Source: Synchiropus splendidus (lineage: Eukaryota; Chordata; Actinopteri; Syngnathiformes; Callionymidae). From it: a stretch of DNA of 64,000 bases. Below the pieces are notes generated by a model. That model was not told the DNA's origin, did not search any database, and saw nothing but the letters and a program-made list of their open reading frames with translations. Positions within the stretch are counted from its first letter, which is position 1, and each line of letters starts with the position of its first letter. The stretch lies in assembly GCF_027744825.2 (NCBI RefSeq), contig NC_071345.1:14013501-14077500 (forward strand). Reading direction: 5' to 3'. The position numbers were made by a program, and so were the translations under genes. Below, piece by piece: positions 33,044-47,500 of the stretch.

Positions 33044-34172
33044 GGATCGATCCTGAAATATCGATACCTCCGATACTGGATCTTGACTCTCTAAAATCGA
33101 TTCTCAAACCAAAACATAGATACTTTCGATACTTAAGTAATTTGAGGTAATATAAATCCTTAACAGGAACACGACAAAAAGTAAGTAAAGTTTTGAGATT
33201 CTGTCTGGACACCCGGTTGGTGGGAACTACTTTTCTTCCGCCCGTTATGCACAAGAGTAGCCGAAGCACGCTGCCCCGCGCCGCCGTGTGTGGGGCTACT
33301 TCAGCACCACAAACAACTAAGACGCTGTGTGTGACGAAAAACAACAAGATGTGGCAACACAACAAACATAGTGAAACCCTTGGGGTTAGACCACACAGTC
33401 CGGTACTATGCATCGATGAGGTTGAGGAAGAAGGAGTTTTCAGCGTCCGCTTCAGGTGCGGCTGACAGGTCAAGACAGACGTCTCTGGCGGAGTCATTCC
33501 ATGCTGCAGGCAGGCAATATCCAGGTCAAGTAAAGTGATCAATAATTTAAATAATAATATATTATAAAAGAGAATAATAAAGTAATAGCATGCGTATCGC
33601 TGAAATAATCTCGATCAGTTCATGTAAGGATTCCTAGGTCGTTCACCACGTAAAGCAGATTTTAAATTATACAGCGTAATGACTATAAAACAGCCTTGAT
33701 GAAAAATGTACTGGACAAGATGAATAAAAAAATAAGTTTGGCTACCAAATGTTGTATTATTATTTTCAACCTAACTTAAACTGTGGAATTAACTGTTAAA
33801 TTAATATATATATAACTTGAATTAATAATTTATCTTAACTGAACTGCGGCATTATTTGCTTAAATATTTTACTAGCAATTTCAGTTTTGAGTTGCCGGTG
33901 TATGAATTGTTTGTACCCCCTTTTTGGAGATAGTTTGACCGTAATAACATTAAGAATTCAGTGCTGAGTAGTCCCATAATTAAAAAGTGAGATACCTGGG
34001 AATTACTGCCACTTCTGTACATGCAGAGAGAGTCTTTTCAAGAGTAAATACATTTTTTTCAGAGTAAACAAATACATAAACAATTCACTCATCTTTGCAT
34101 TCTTAAGGAAGCTATGATACATATAGGTATCTGTATCGTCGATACCAGCCTGAATATGACTCAGTATTGGAT
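33044..34172. mobile_element. Degenerate DNA transposon remnant
   Basis: Both ends are rich in TATCGATACC / TCGATACCAG words in opposite orientation. The interior has VWGYFSTT in one frame, resembling the BED finger of hAT transposases. Boundaries and family are uncertain. Confidence 0.35.
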
Positions 34173-34189
34173 CAAACATCACTACTGCA

Positions 34190-37100
34190 GGGTGAAGACT
34201 TGGGACGCCCTGGATAGGTCACCATTCCATGACAAGGCAAACCACTGCTCACAACACACTCTCACCTGAGGCAAGTTCCACCACGTCACTAATGCATCTT
34301 TGTATTATGGTAGATTGTGGAAGTGCCCAAAAGAGGACGGAAGAGGAACCTTACACTATAGGACTTCTTGGTCAGGGTGGTGGAACACTGAAAGAGCGTT
34401 ACACTCCTTCAACAGGATCATTTATGGATCCTAAGGTTGTGTGTTGTTTTGTTTTTTTTCAACTTGGAGAAGGTATTGTTCATCTGCCTGTTCTTTGGTT
34501 GGTCTTCCAGGTCTACGTGATACCACACCTGTTTCCTGTGATGAATCTGGCGAGGATTAGGAACCAGGACATTCCTGGGTATCCCTGGATCGCCAACCAT
34601 CACCAGTGCAGTTTGCAGGTGTGCTCACTCAGACATTGGTGGGATGCCTTGTCCTTGTTTAACCTTCTCAAGAGAAGTGGGGGAGCGTCATCACGTCAAA
34701 AGTGAGGGCAGAGGTGGAGTTGAGCCATTTACCAGTTAATCCACGATATACCTTATGTCCCAGGTTTTGAGGAGATAAAAAAGGCCATAGGGGACAATGT
34801 GGTAGCACTGTCCCACTACAGACTAGGTAGGAAGCTTTTAGTAGAATACTGCTCCTCTGCACTGAGAGAAGGATGGGGATGCATCTTGAGTGAGGCCTGC
34901 CAGGCAAGCGCCGCCCTCCAGGTGGCACAGGTCCGCAGCCCAGTTCATAAGTCTTGTTGTTTTGAGCAAAATTGACTTTCACTCAAGGTGGGATCCCTGG
35001 TGTGAAAGCCCCCCTTGGACTCCTTTCACCGACTGCTGCCTTCACTGGCCCAAACTCAGAGGAGCTGAGAGCAACCAATGGATGGAAAGCCGCACATGAA
35101 ACGGTAGTCCAGGCACAGAATTGTAATCTACATCTCAGGACGGTCAAAGTAAAAGTTGGGTAGGTTTAATGTTGATAAATACCAACCTGAATTCCTACAA
35201 TCCGCCGTTGGCCCTGCTTCACGTGCGAACAGGTGATCTGAAGGATATTTAAGTCAAAATAAAGTGTGTCGTTGAAAAAAATCCACACTTTTTTATCCTT
35301 TGGATCTGTTTATTTGAATCCCTGCTTTCTGCCAAGGTCGAAGGGTTGAGTTTACAAGCTCTTGCATTGTCTGTTTAATCATTCATATAACCGACAAAAT
35401 TCTTTGTAGGTGGACACAAATCCTCAAAATGATGAGCTGTTGTCTTAATACTCACAGATATTATTTTCCGCTCACCTGGTTTCTTGGAATCTCACAGCGA
35501 TTTGGTAGAATTTGAGAAAAGTGCATTTTTTCTTTACTGTGGCAAATGAACTTTTGATCACAGCTGAAGATCAACATTAGCTGAGTTGACAGTCCAGGTG
35601 CACTTTGGATCAGGGATCTTGTTCCTCTTTATCTCCCATTTGGCAGCAGCTGATATGTATACAGGCCAGTCAAAGTCTCAGAGGGTCCATTAGATAAACA
35701 CTATCAGGGGGGAATGGAGGTCATGTGGGCAGAGTTCACCGCCAAATCATTCACATTTGATGAAAGAAGTTAAAAACCCAACTTGCTCAACGGCAAGCCA
35801 CTGTAATGGTAGAAACGCACAGGCATGTCTACACTTAAAATCCAAAGTGAACCAGAGGTTTGGACGTTCAACACGAATGGTCTCCTTCCTTTAATACTGA
35901 ATGTCAATTCCCTTCGACATCAATGTTCTCATAGCAAACATGGCATACCAGCTCTTCCGGCTCCCTGCTGATCGCAGATGCTGACCCACATTCTCTCTGC
36001 CTTGAGTTCACAAATATGAAACTTTAACTCTTGAGGGTCACAGAACCTTCATGTTTTATCTGTCACGTACGTCACCATCAGTAGATACAGGTTGATTTGG
36101 ATAGTGTTTTTAAGCACTAAAATGTTTGTTTTTCTGAAATGTAATGGTATTTTTTTACACTCTTGTACTCTACTAGTATAGCATTTTCGAACAAATCCTC
36201 CTACTTGAAGCAATAGAAACTCTCCATTGAGAAATATGTGGTAAATATGGCAAAACTGATTCTGACACATTGTGATGAATGTGTCAAACTCGAGGCCCAG
36301 GGGAAGAATGCCACCCGTCGCACCGTTTTATGTGGCCCGCAGGAACTATGAAACCATAGAGTTGGCACAACAAACACTGGTTTGAAGTGACCCACACGTC
36401 CACATTGTAACACACAAAGATGACTGTGTTCAATTTGTAGTTTGTTGTCAAGTCCTTGCATGTTTTTCAATAGCTGGAAGTTTTCTGTATATGATGTCTG
36501 GATGTTCTGGACGGCCTCTCTGGTGATGGGGGGATAGGAGGATCCTTTACCTTAGATGCTTATAGATCTTTTTTTTTCAATTCAATTTAAAACTAGTTGG
36601 AGCTGCTAGCAAAATAGGAGCAAAAAGCAAATGAGTTCATCTTGAAGCCTTCAGTGAGAATATGGGAACTTTTTTGTTTAACACGGTATGAATTCATGAG
36701 GTGTTGTTCTCCATCCGCTCTCTAGACCAAGAATACCTCAAATGTTTCGTCAGCCATAGTTGTAGTGTAATTTCAAATGCATGTCAAACGTCAGCAGCAT
36801 CTGAGTTCAACATTTTGTATTTTAATCCTGTCATCTCATGTTCTTCACAGAAACCGACCTCGGTGTAAGAGAACATCCGGTGGATCATTAAACAGAAATA
36901 AAACATGACTTTAGCCCCGTCGTTGTGAAACATGCCGGACAGCTGCCATGTGGCCACCCGCCCTTTGGCACTATTGACACTGATAATCAATTGTAGATCC
37001 GGTGGCATGATGAGGTTCCACAGCAGGTCAAGGTACTTTCACGCCAACTTAATGTTCTCAGCATTTCCATCAACAATCGCCCATTAAATAATGAATATGA

Positions 37101-37330
37101 TTTTTTAGCTTTCTGTTCATTGATATTGTACAAATTCATGACACAGACTTTTGTTTACTTATTTATTTGGTATACCAAATTAATATGCGTGTCAAAATGA
37201 AGTGTCACACCACAGCAGTTTTACCCACATTGAACATACCAGACATGGATTTCAAAAGCAGATATATAAAATGATATTTTTCTGTTTAGATTAAATTCTT
37301 CTCAGTCCGGGTGAGGGGAGATGCTTGTAG
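34190..37330. other. Intergenic region between apoA-II-like and apoC-I
   Basis: No gene was recognised. Around 34195-34260 the word CTGCAGGGTGAAGAC...CCTGGATAGGTCACCATTCCA resembles dispersed fish repeats. Around 36276-36350 GTGTCAAACTCGAGGCCCAG and TTTTATGTGGCCCGCAGG resemble a widespread hAT-derived repeat. The remainder is AT-rich and featureless. Confidence 0.4.
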
Positions 37331-37334
37331 ACGT

Positions 37335-37718
37335 CTACTGCCCCTGGACTTTGGCTACCATTTTCTCATAATATTCCTGGAAGAAGTTTCTGTGGCAGAG
37401 AGAGGGTTTGTTAGAGAAGACAAGTCCCAGGGCGCATTGTGTCGGACAATGGGACACACCTGACTTTTTCAGGGATTTGGCTGTCCTGAACTTGCTGGAA
37501 GCCGCTCTTTGCCTTCTCTACAAAAGTTTGGCCCATTTCAGCAAACTGCTGGCGGATTTCGTCAAATCTCTCTTCAACACCCTGGGCATCTGCAGGTAAA
37601 AAACATATTTAGGCACAGGATATGCTGGGAATCCGCAGCATCACACGATTTGGGACAACTTGCCTGTGTAGGCCACGAAGGCCAGCAGCAACACGGCCAC
37701 TGCAAGGTACAGTTTCAT
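37335..37718 (-). CDS. apoc1: Apolipoprotein C-I
   Basis: Coding exons 37664-37718, 37460-37589 and 37335-37389 encode 79 residues. The signal is MKLYLAVAVLLLAFVAYT. The mature chain has EERFDEIRQQFAEMGQTFVE and KAKSGFQQVQDSQIPEKVR, then NFFQEYYEKMVAKVQGQ. Size, two amphipathic helices and the closing NFFQE..EKM word fit fish apoC-I, a small exchangeable apolipoprotein that modulates lipases and transfer proteins. The first intron starts with GC (CAG/GCAAGT), not GT; no in-frame GT alternative exists nearby. The second intron is GT-AG. It lies between the apoA-II-like pair and apoEb, all on the minus strand, as in the mammalian APOE-APOC1-APOC2 neighbourhood. Confidence 0.85.
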
Positions 37719-37882
37719 TTTGGCTCTGAAGAGACAAAAGAATGGACAGCATTTACTACAATAATCCAAGCAATGGTAAACAGCCCTCCAACACTGACTC
37801 GAGTTTAAATCTCCAACGTACCTTTTTTTCTGTCTCAGACCAGAACAAAAGTCGAGAGTGTTTTCCTGAATCTCAGTGTGGC

Positions 37883-37892
37883 TTTTTATAAA
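37883..37892 (-). promoter_or_regulatory. TATA box of apoC-I
   Basis: TTTATAAAAA on the minus strand, about 165 bases before the start codon. The leader exon is probably at about 37822-37860. Confidence 0.6.
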
Positions 37893-37899
37893 GCTGCCC

Positions 37900-39660
37900 C
37901 AGGAGGAGGATTACGCAAACAACAACGTTAACATGCAAAGTCCCCCCCCTCTACCCGTCACCCTCCCCAACGTCGATCACAAAAGCCACGCTCAGCGAAA
38001 ACGGCCTGCTGATTAGAACAATTGGAATAGAGTTCAAGTCAGAGCCGGTTTGCTTCATCATTAACCTGATCAGGAATTAGCAGGGAGTGTTGAATAATTC
38101 CCTCCCCCTCACACCCCCTATTTAACTGGGCACTTCAGAGGGCAAGACGAACACAGCAGGGCATGACTAAGAAGTACCTGTGTTTCTTAGCTGCAGTTGC
38201 ATTTTAAGTCAAGTATAAAAATACCGAAGCCCTTTGGATCCCATTTATACAGTATATGAACGTAAGCGATGCCGTGATGTTTTGTGTCTCAGAGAGCACA
38301 CTATTTTTCATCACTCCAAACTCCTTTGACTGGAAATGAAAGAAAAAGAAAGAAAGAAAATGTTTCTGAATTCCTGTTCATCCGTGCCATTTTTTTTTTC
38401 TGATGTTTCCTGATGAATTGTTGGCATAATCTCTGCATCCTGAAGCCACTTACTGAAAGGCACTGATCTTTATGGGTCATGATTGATATTGTTGTTTGTT
38501 TTTCCCATTTTTAATTTGGTGGCTCAACGCCGTGTGTTGTCTTTGTTGTCGACCAGAATGGTCAATGTGTCGACGACTTAAACCGACAATATAAAATATA
38601 TAAACTCCCTGCGGCTGAGGAAAAATGTACGCAGGAACAATACAGGACTAAACTTAGAGGATCAGGCTACACACACAAATGCTCGATTGTAAACAGTTTA
38701 TTAGACTTTGTTCACTTGAAGAACCTCACACAGCCGCACATCACCCGATCATAATCGAGCTACTCAGCTACATGCTAGCTAAGTCGAACTATTAACTGCA
38801 TTATCCAGATTCAAATTCAAATTTCTCTCCTGTAGTCAGACGAAGCCGAACTTAGTGGGACTAATGCAACAGTTTGGCTTTATGGCTGTTATGTAAACGT
38901 GCCAGGTATTTTGAATTGGGTCATAGGACTGTTGTATATTGTGTTGATTTGAAAAAAAAAAACTCCTGGCAATGGTTTCCCTCCCTGAGAGGACACTCCA
39001 GACACACTGACTTTAGGTGCGTTTCACTTTCTGTTGCACCTTTTCACACTGCCTATTGAGATTTTCTGAAAACATATGGAGCAATCAATTGAAAAGTGGA
39101 ACAGTCAATCACAATAATTCCCACAACTTCACTAAACCACTCACGTATTGATCCTAAACAATCGCTGTCAGCCCCACCTTTGAGCTCATCACTGTGTGTT
39201 TAAGATCACGCTTAGTGACCAGCTGTAATTTCATCATGATTGAAATGTCTGTGACTCGCGGCATTGAATTACAGTAGCTTCAAAGTGGTTCGATTTACCC
39301 ATCATTTAAGTCGGCAGCTGACCTTGTTTTTATATGTTTCTTTTGACACTGTCGGGTATCCTTCAACTTGAGCTGAATGTCTAAGACGACGTATATTTTC
39401 AGTCACCTTAACTAAACAGACAAGCAAAATCAATTGACAATGTGAGCAGCGATGGACATGTGGAAGCTCCTTTGGACCTGAGGTGATGAGTCATCCTCAA
39501 GAATGGCTCACTTGTAGAGTTAAACATTCCCTGCATTGTCAATCACACAATAACAAGACAATATCAACACATTTGTATAGATTGACTTCCTCTTTTACAA
39601 CTGTGGCTTCATGCTTTTGAATTCATTTCAACAAACATTAGTGTCCATTAAATCATCATG
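37900..39660. other. Intergenic region upstream of apoC-I
   Basis: No gene was recognised. The first 250 bases upstream of the apoC-I promoter include a C-rich tract (37940-37970). The rest has short A/T runs only. Confidence 0.4.
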
Positions 39661-39678
39661 ATAGACATATATATATAT

Positions 39679-40167
<489 letters not shown>

Positions 40168-43100
40168 GGCCATTATTAAATACCTTTTGTGTGCACACAA
40201 CCACTTTGTTCAATCTGAAGCAACAACATCAAAGGATCCATTTTAGTTTTGCATTGCCAAAGTAATGTTTATTTTCAACATTGGTTTTGCTTTGGTTGCC
40301 GACTGTATAATCCCTTGGTGTATTTTTGCTTGAACTCTTGCATTGCCACAGCTGTTCTTTGGCCGATTTGAAAAGGGGAAACAAGCCAGACAGACAAGAG
40401 TGTGAAAAGAAGGATCCGAAAAAGAGAGGGGAAGTCTGCGACACCATTTGGCATATCTGCTTTCACGCCAAGCTGCCGTCGAGGCCCCATTTGCTGTTTA
40501 CGGCTGGACCTGTAAGCCAGGAGTTGATCAAGGTGCGCCCCAACATGCCTCGGCGGGAACACGTTTCCTCATCAAAGGGTTAATCTCCATCTCTTTGTGC
40601 TCCGGGTGGGTTCATGCATGCGTTTGCGTGCATGCAAGCTCCTCTTGAATGGTTGTCGGAAGCACGGGGGCGTGAAAGCGCACGTCCTGCCTGCTCCTAA
40701 TTTGCAATAACAAGCCCTGGAAAATTCTGTTTTTATGTTTGGCTCCAGAGCCCCTGTGGTGGCCAGCATTGGAGCTGAAAGCCCCTTCAGGGGGCCTTGA
40801 TTTTGGGTTACTACGAGTCAATTTACACACACCTGCTATTGTCCTTTGACTGTTCTTACTTGTGCTGAAGTGAGAGTCTGAAAGTGTGATTCACCACATG
40901 ATGAGTGACTTCACTTCGGGGGAGAGACTGAATAGCGGTTCCTGAAAATCAGCTCTTACAGACACTGAGTCATTCCTTCATTGTGCTTGCCATGCTCTTT
41001 GGCTTGGTAAACATGTTTTTCATTCCCTTGCATCACCAGGTTGTTTTTGTACAAGGCATTGGATCAAAACCGAGCCATGAAATCGAACAGTTACTGTGTC
41101 ATGTGTTCAGGCGAATGAAGCAGCAAGTAGGGGCTAGCCGGCTAATGCTATGCCAACTCGCTAAAAATTTCAACAAGCTTTTGTTAGTTTAAGAAAGGTT
41201 TCCTGAAAAAAATATAACCTCATTCTGGAGATTTCAGTGAAATCTTTCTCATGGAGTTGGTTTTATTTTAAAAGGTAATCAAATTCATTTTGCTACTGCT
41301 CACGCTACATTTGTGTTTTCACTGCAGAGGGACTCACCCAGTGTAAACACAACATTGTAGCGCCGTAACGCACACGCGGCGCAGTCATACCGCGGGGATT
41401 TGGGGGTAACTGACTGAATTGAGTGAAGTGGGTTCATTCAGAAGTACAAATTTCATGTAAACCTTGTGATGTAGTAGCATAACTATTGAAAGTGTCAACT
41501 TCTGCAGTGCATTATGGGACTTTTTTGAGAGGTGAGAATGCTTTTGACACTATACGTTCATAAATCAGTAGAGATTTTCTCCGCTGGCAGCAAAGGAAAT
41601 GAATATTTTTGAGCTCCAAACATTCTATTTTATGCTGTGAATCTACATTTTAACTAAATGGGTGACAAGGACGATAAATCAAAAGCAATCCAAAGGTGTG
41701 AGGCACAAGTTACAGTGAGCATTTTGGCGACTATTAACTGAAATAAAATGACCACAAAGAATGGCAACAAGCCTCACAGTCCTACAGCTCCCACAGCTTT
41801 ACTTGGGCAACTGCTAATTTCATTTTATTCAATAATAGTATTTTAACTTCCTTGCACTTTTGAGCTGAGAGCCCAATGGATGACTTTGTTTTCGTCACAG
41901 AGCATAGTTTACTTAATCCAAAATTGAGAAAACACAGCTGCATCATCCGCGGCAAGGACCCCAACAGTGGGCCGCAGGACAAATGGTGTCCCCTACTGGC
42001 CTTAGCTCCGCACTTCAAAGAGAGGCCTGTTGAGTTTGGACACGGCTTATCTCCAACACAAATAACCTCAACTTTCTCAACTCATGTTTTCATCATTCAT
42101 TTCACCTCCAATAATGGGTGTAAAAGAGTGCATCAGAAGTAGCAGATACTAAAGCAGAGGTTTGAGGCATTTATTATCGTCGGAAGGTTCTGATCAACCT
42201 TTGATCTACAGTGCTGCTGGTGTGCTTTTCAAACGGGGTAAACCAAGGCAGGATTTCAGGCCATGCAGTGGATATATTTCCGGGCACGGCTTGTTCCTAG
42301 ATGCCAGACGGGATGGGAGAGGAATACATTTAAAAGATCTGAGCAAGTTTGAACATGAGTTTTAGGTGGGCGGTTGCTGAAAAGCATCAGTGGGAATACT
42401 GACAAACAGCAACATGGATAGGGAGGATTGCTGTGTGCCGGCATGTTTTATGAGGAAAGGTTGTCCTCTGAGCTTAAAGCGCTTAAGTCGGTGGACAGTT
42501 TGTGAAGACAGCTTGTATTTGTTTCTAATACACATATATGTTTGAAGCATTTTATAGTTTAGGGATATTTTTTACTATTAAATGTATTGAATTTTCACCA
42601 TCAAATGTATTTCAATTTTTATTTACTATACTTTTTATTGCATTACATTTATTTATTTTTTAGTGGTTGTGTTGTTGTTTTTCAGATTGTTTAGGTCTCT
42701 ACTATTATCATCTTTGGAGGATGGCAAAAATGTATATAAACAACAGCACTGCTTACAATATTATCCTGCCTTTTTTTACTTTAGAATATTTTACTGCGTC
42801 AACTTGATTTGAATAATGAGGCTGTTGATGTACATCATCAACATCTGTTATCAAGTGACAGGTCAAGAACGCGAGACACAACAAGGGAAAAGCAGCTTGA
42901 TGAAAAGAACGCCAGACAAGATTTCTTTTTTTTTTGTTTTGTGGTTCTTTATTTTCACTGCACCGGTGAGTGCATGTTGGAAAGCAGCATGGTGGGAGAA
43001 ACACAACAGACACTCGTGTGAGAGCGACACAAGTCACACTTCGCTGACTCAGCAAAGCAAGGCATGAGCAGAGATGTACTTTGGTATTTCACCAACCTCA

Positions 43101-43340
43101 CTCACTTGTTGATATGAGGGAATGCCTGGGCCTGAATTATTGGATCTCAAATGTGTATTTACAGCCAAACAAAGTCTCAAAGCAGAAGCTGTGGTAGGAC
43201 AGTGAGAGCAGCTAATCTTGAGGAGCTAAATAGTTACAGTGGTTTAAAGCTGATGTTGGTGCAATGTCACCAAACTTGTCCTAAACTCCAGAGCTCCCAG
43301 AGGAAGACCGGATCAGTAACTCAAAACCTAGAACCCCTTC
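40168..43340. other. Intergenic region between apoC-I and apoEb
   Basis: No gene was recognised. The stretch 40250-40830 is less AT-rich and free of obvious repeats, so it is a candidate conserved non-coding element; this is only a guess from composition. 42540-42800 is very AT-rich. A possible apoEb poly(A) signal (AATAAA, minus) is at 42948-42953. Confidence 0.35.
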
Positions 43341-43347
43341 AGAGTCT

Positions 43348-44395
43348 TTAGGCGGAAGCCTCCTTCACCTTCTCCACAATGGTGTCGATGTTCTCCTTGA
43401 TCTTGGCGGCATAGGGGGAGAACATGTCGGTCAGCTCCTCGATTTTTCCCTCCAGGGAGGTGCGCAGCTCCTCTGCAGTGGACTCCAGCTGGGTCTTCAG
43501 GCCCTCGGCTTGGCTCTCCAGCTGCTGGCCCAGACCTTCAGCCTGAGAAATGAGCATGCTGGAGAGGTCGCTCATCTTCTTGGTGGCGGTGCCTTGAGCC
43601 TGCTGGACGAATGGCTCAACCTTCTCCTTCACAGTTTCCATGTTCTGGGTAGCACGGGACTGGATCTCCTCCAGGTAGGTTGCAACGGTGCTGAGCACAA
43701 GGAGACACCTTTAGTCTTCGCCCCAGCATCTAAAACCTTCACCAACAACTCCACTTACTTGCGGATCTCCTCTGTGTCCTTGTTCAGGCGCTTCTTCAGC
43801 TTGTGGGTGTAGGTGCTGACACGTGTGCGGACATCATCGGTGTTCTGCTCCACCATGGTCTTCAGTTCCCCCAGGTACTCTGTGCTGCGGTCCTTAGCGT
43901 CCATCATGTCCTTCTGGAGCTTGTTGGCCAGGAGCTGGAAGTCAGTGGACAGCTGGCCAGTGGAGGCATCGGTGTAGGGCTTGATTTTGGTCTGGATGTC
44001 CTCTTTGTATTTGGTCAGCTCGGCCATGGTGTCACTGATCAGAGTGCTGCGAGGGAGGCAATATGGTATGTTCACAGCTACATTCTCATGCAATATTTGA
44101 GTCCGTAGCAGTATTTCTACTTACTCAAGCTCTCTGCTGAGCTGCGTGGCCTTCAGGTTATCCAGAACTCCAGCGGCGTTCTGGTTGAGCAGCGCGACCT
44201 GCTGCCAGAAACGCTCCACGCTGTCCTCCCAGTTGGTGGTGGAGACGTCGGCCTGCAGGGCCCGGGCATTGCAGCCTGCTGATGGTCAGACGTGAGCCTT
44301 TACACCACTGTTTCACGCCATGAAAAAAAAACTTTCCTATAAAATTACCCACCAGTAAAGAGGGCCAAAACAAGGATCAGAGCCACAGACTTCAT
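43348..44395 (-). CDS. apoeb: Apolipoprotein E (apoEb type)
   Basis: Four coding exons, 44353-44395, 44125-44275, 43759-44046 and 43348-43690, encode 274 residues. The signal peptide is MKSVALILVLALFTGCNA. The next exon has WEDSVERFWQQVALLN and the conserved QLSRELD. Then come LISDTMAEL and tandem amphipathic repeats. HKLKKRLNKDTEEIRN is the basic cluster equivalent to the LDL-receptor-binding segment of apoE. The last exon carries TVATYLEEIQSRA and Pro-punctuated helices, ending VEKVKEASA. The order and sequence follow zebrafish apoEb as I recall it. It should be a secreted lipoprotein ligand for LDL-receptor family members and bind heparan sulphate. Introns are GT-AG. Neighbours are apoC-I downstream and apoA-IV upstream. 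Confidence 0.93.
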
Positions 44396-44542
44396 GGTTG
44401 CTGTTTGGACAGATTCACCTGAGAAGGAAAAAAAAAAAGCCGTTTAATTTTGGCAACAATGAAGCAGCAGCAGCAGCTTCACTGCTAAGTTCTACTCACC
44501 TGGGGGTTGAGCTTCTCCGTGATGACTGGAGCCCAGTGAGGG

Positions 44543-44550
44543 TTTTTATA
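44543..44550 (-). promoter_or_regulatory. TATA box of apoEb
   Basis: TATAAAAA on the minus strand, about 150 bases before the start codon. An untranslated leader exon ends at about 44501 (CCCCAG/GTGAGT). Confidence 0.65.
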
Positions 44551-44599
44551 ACCGCTAACTGAGAAGGTGGGAGGAGGGTGAGAAGGAGGGGGAGCACTC

Positions 44600-47500
44600 A
44601 CAGACACCAGGAGCCGAGGTGTCTCTGCCAACGTCACAGCCGCTTGGCCGAAGTCTCACATCTTCTTTTGGTTGCGCAATAGTCAACCGCTACCACGAGT
44701 ATTTGAGGAGAACACGTCGATAATTAGGGCATTTGTTGACTACAGCAAAAACACATGTTTAGCAACTTACTTTGTACACATTTTAGTGGAGTTATTTGAG
44801 CAGTGAAAAAGTAAGTGTTTGGATAAAACAATTTAAAGTAGGAAAATAACTATAGAAAAACATTGAGTACATAAAATATTGAAATAAATGTGTAAAATAT
44901 ACCTTTATTTAATCCGTTTTCTATATTAAATTATGCTAGTTAAAATCTAAACCAAAAAATAAAATTTTTTTATATTTATGTGTCGCCAATTTAATGTATT
45001 ATTATTATTCATTATTAATGTATTATTAAATTTAACTTGACCCATCTACACTGCGAATTCAGTGTGACTGGTGAAAACATATTTTTGTTTCTAACATTCA
45101 CATTCAAAAATGATTGGATACTCTTAATTTTAGAGAATTAAAGTAGTATTTTCAAAGCTCACACTATATTTGACACTTCATCTTGCATGTTTGCAAACAA
45201 CACCTTTCCTCTAATCACTCAGCCATCTCCCCCGAATTTCAATGTTCTTCTCAGGAGGATGTGAATGAGCCTTTTCTCTTGTTGGTTCTAATGTAAATGA
45301 GGTATCAACACCCAACAGCGCCCACCACTGGCACTCATCCCCCACCATGCATATTCACTTTGTTGGTGTGTTTCATTCCCCTACAGGGTCTTCACTTTTT
45401 TCATCTTTGTCTCACCTTGGAGCCATTTCTTTAACATGAAAGCAAGATGAAATTGCAAGTCCTTTGCCTCACTTCAACATGTCACAAGTTCAACTGGCCT
45501 CGTAATGAGTCACCGTTCACGTGTCATGACCTTTGGCTGCCAGGACTTACGCACAAAGACGTTGTTACCCAGGAACAAAGTTTGATTGAGATGGTCGTGT
45601 CGAGAAGTTTGACCTCAGATAACATGGTGACACGTGTTTGTGTGGAGGTGAAGGGGGAGGGTGACTCAAAGCCCAGGTGCGCTTCTTCATTGGCGACTGA
45701 GGATTGATGCATGCTTTTCATTTTCCACATAACTCAAGTCTTCATTTGATACTAGACTTGCAAGAGTTGTATTTTATGAAGACATTCATATTGTCCCGTC
45801 CCTCAAATGTGCGTATAAATATTCAACTCAGTATCAACACATGAAGAGTAAGCAGCATATATGAACGGAAGGTTGATATCAGTCCTTTAAACCCACTGCT
45901 GTTTTCTTCATCTGTCCTTTATCTTTAAGTACAGTACATGAAGAGCAGAGGTTGGACTTTGAGGACAGACAAACGTGAACATCAGAGGAAGATAACGTTG
46001 CTCCTGATAGACCGTCCAAAGACAGGCAGGCATTGTGTATGAAAAAGAAACTTTAGCATCCAAAATGTTTACAAAGCAGCGTGGATATGTTTCTCTTCAG
46101 ACGACATGAGAGCGACAAGTAAATATGAAGTGGTCAACGTAGTACAGATGACCAACGTCTGAGCATGGACTGGCCTTCATGTCTCATCTTCTGATGCCTT
46201 TGTTTGCAATTGCTACCTGCAGCTTTTACGTGTATATCAATAGTACAACTCAGTAACATCCAGAAAAAAGAAATGACATCTTGAAAACCCCTGGAACAGA
46301 ATGTCCCTCCATATCATATATAAACCAAAAATCAATACATTGTAAATAAATATAGAGGTTTATGTAAATAGATTAAAAACAATATGGTTTGTATACATGA
46401 TTTTCGGTTTATATATAGGTATGTAAATATAAAATTTCACATTTTCAGCACACACAACCTTATTTCTACATTTCACCGTTTTCACACGTTTAAATTTTAA
46501 ATCTTAGCTGATTGTTCAATTTTTATTATGGCCATTGGGAAAAGGGGGGTAAGTAATAATGGGCAAAATTATTAAATAAATAAATTGTGTTAAATGGAAA
46601 AACTTGTATGGCAGGTATAATATAGAAAAATGGTACATAGAGTAAATAGAATAGAGATTTATTAAAGAATATTTAAGAGAGAATGGGAGAAATGAACACA
46701 ACAGTATGATGTTTTTTGGTTGTTTTTGTTTTTGTTTTTTTCTTTCTGTCCACAGTGAAAATCCAAACCAGCAATCTTGGTTGTTTTGCAAATGTGGTTG
46801 GTTGCAGGAGCGGGCAAGTTGGGTTGTGTCTCTGCAAGTCTGAGAGTTGACAATCACATCCTGCATCTGCTTTGTTTTGCTTCTCTTCTGCCACCATTGG
46901 TGCTGCCAGCTGCTCCCACGCTGAGACATCCAAGAGCAAACAACATTCTTCACATCTGCCCCCAGCTTCACCCCGTAACCCAAGACCATTACGCAACGGT
47001 CGACGGTCCTATCAATTATATCTAATCTCTTGTCAATAAGAGGCGCAGTGACTTCATCAGTAAGTCGGTTCAGTTCGATGGGTCACATTTTATCCTGCAA
47101 CAATAGACTGGACTTAGGTTGAAACATAAACACACATCACCTCATCTGGAAACTTAAATCCCATCGGTGCTCAGTGGTCAGTGGAAGATGGAAGCTGGAC
47201 GCTCTTCTGAAACATCAAATCAAAGAGTCAAATCTGCGCCTCTCTGGGGTTATCATAGGTCAGGGTGAAAACAACGGGCGACATTTGCCATATGACCCAA
47301 TAAAAGTGCTGAGGATGAAAAAGGGATGTACTTTTAAACACCGTTAAGTTGGAGAAGTAAAAGTGCTGACTCCTGTCAACAGATGTTTTATATTAAACCA
47401 TGTTATTGAGAAAAAACAACATCATCCGTCTGCCAGTCTGGGGTGACTGGAGTGCAGCATTTTTTTTTTCATGGAAATGTGTGCACGTTATCTGGCTCTT

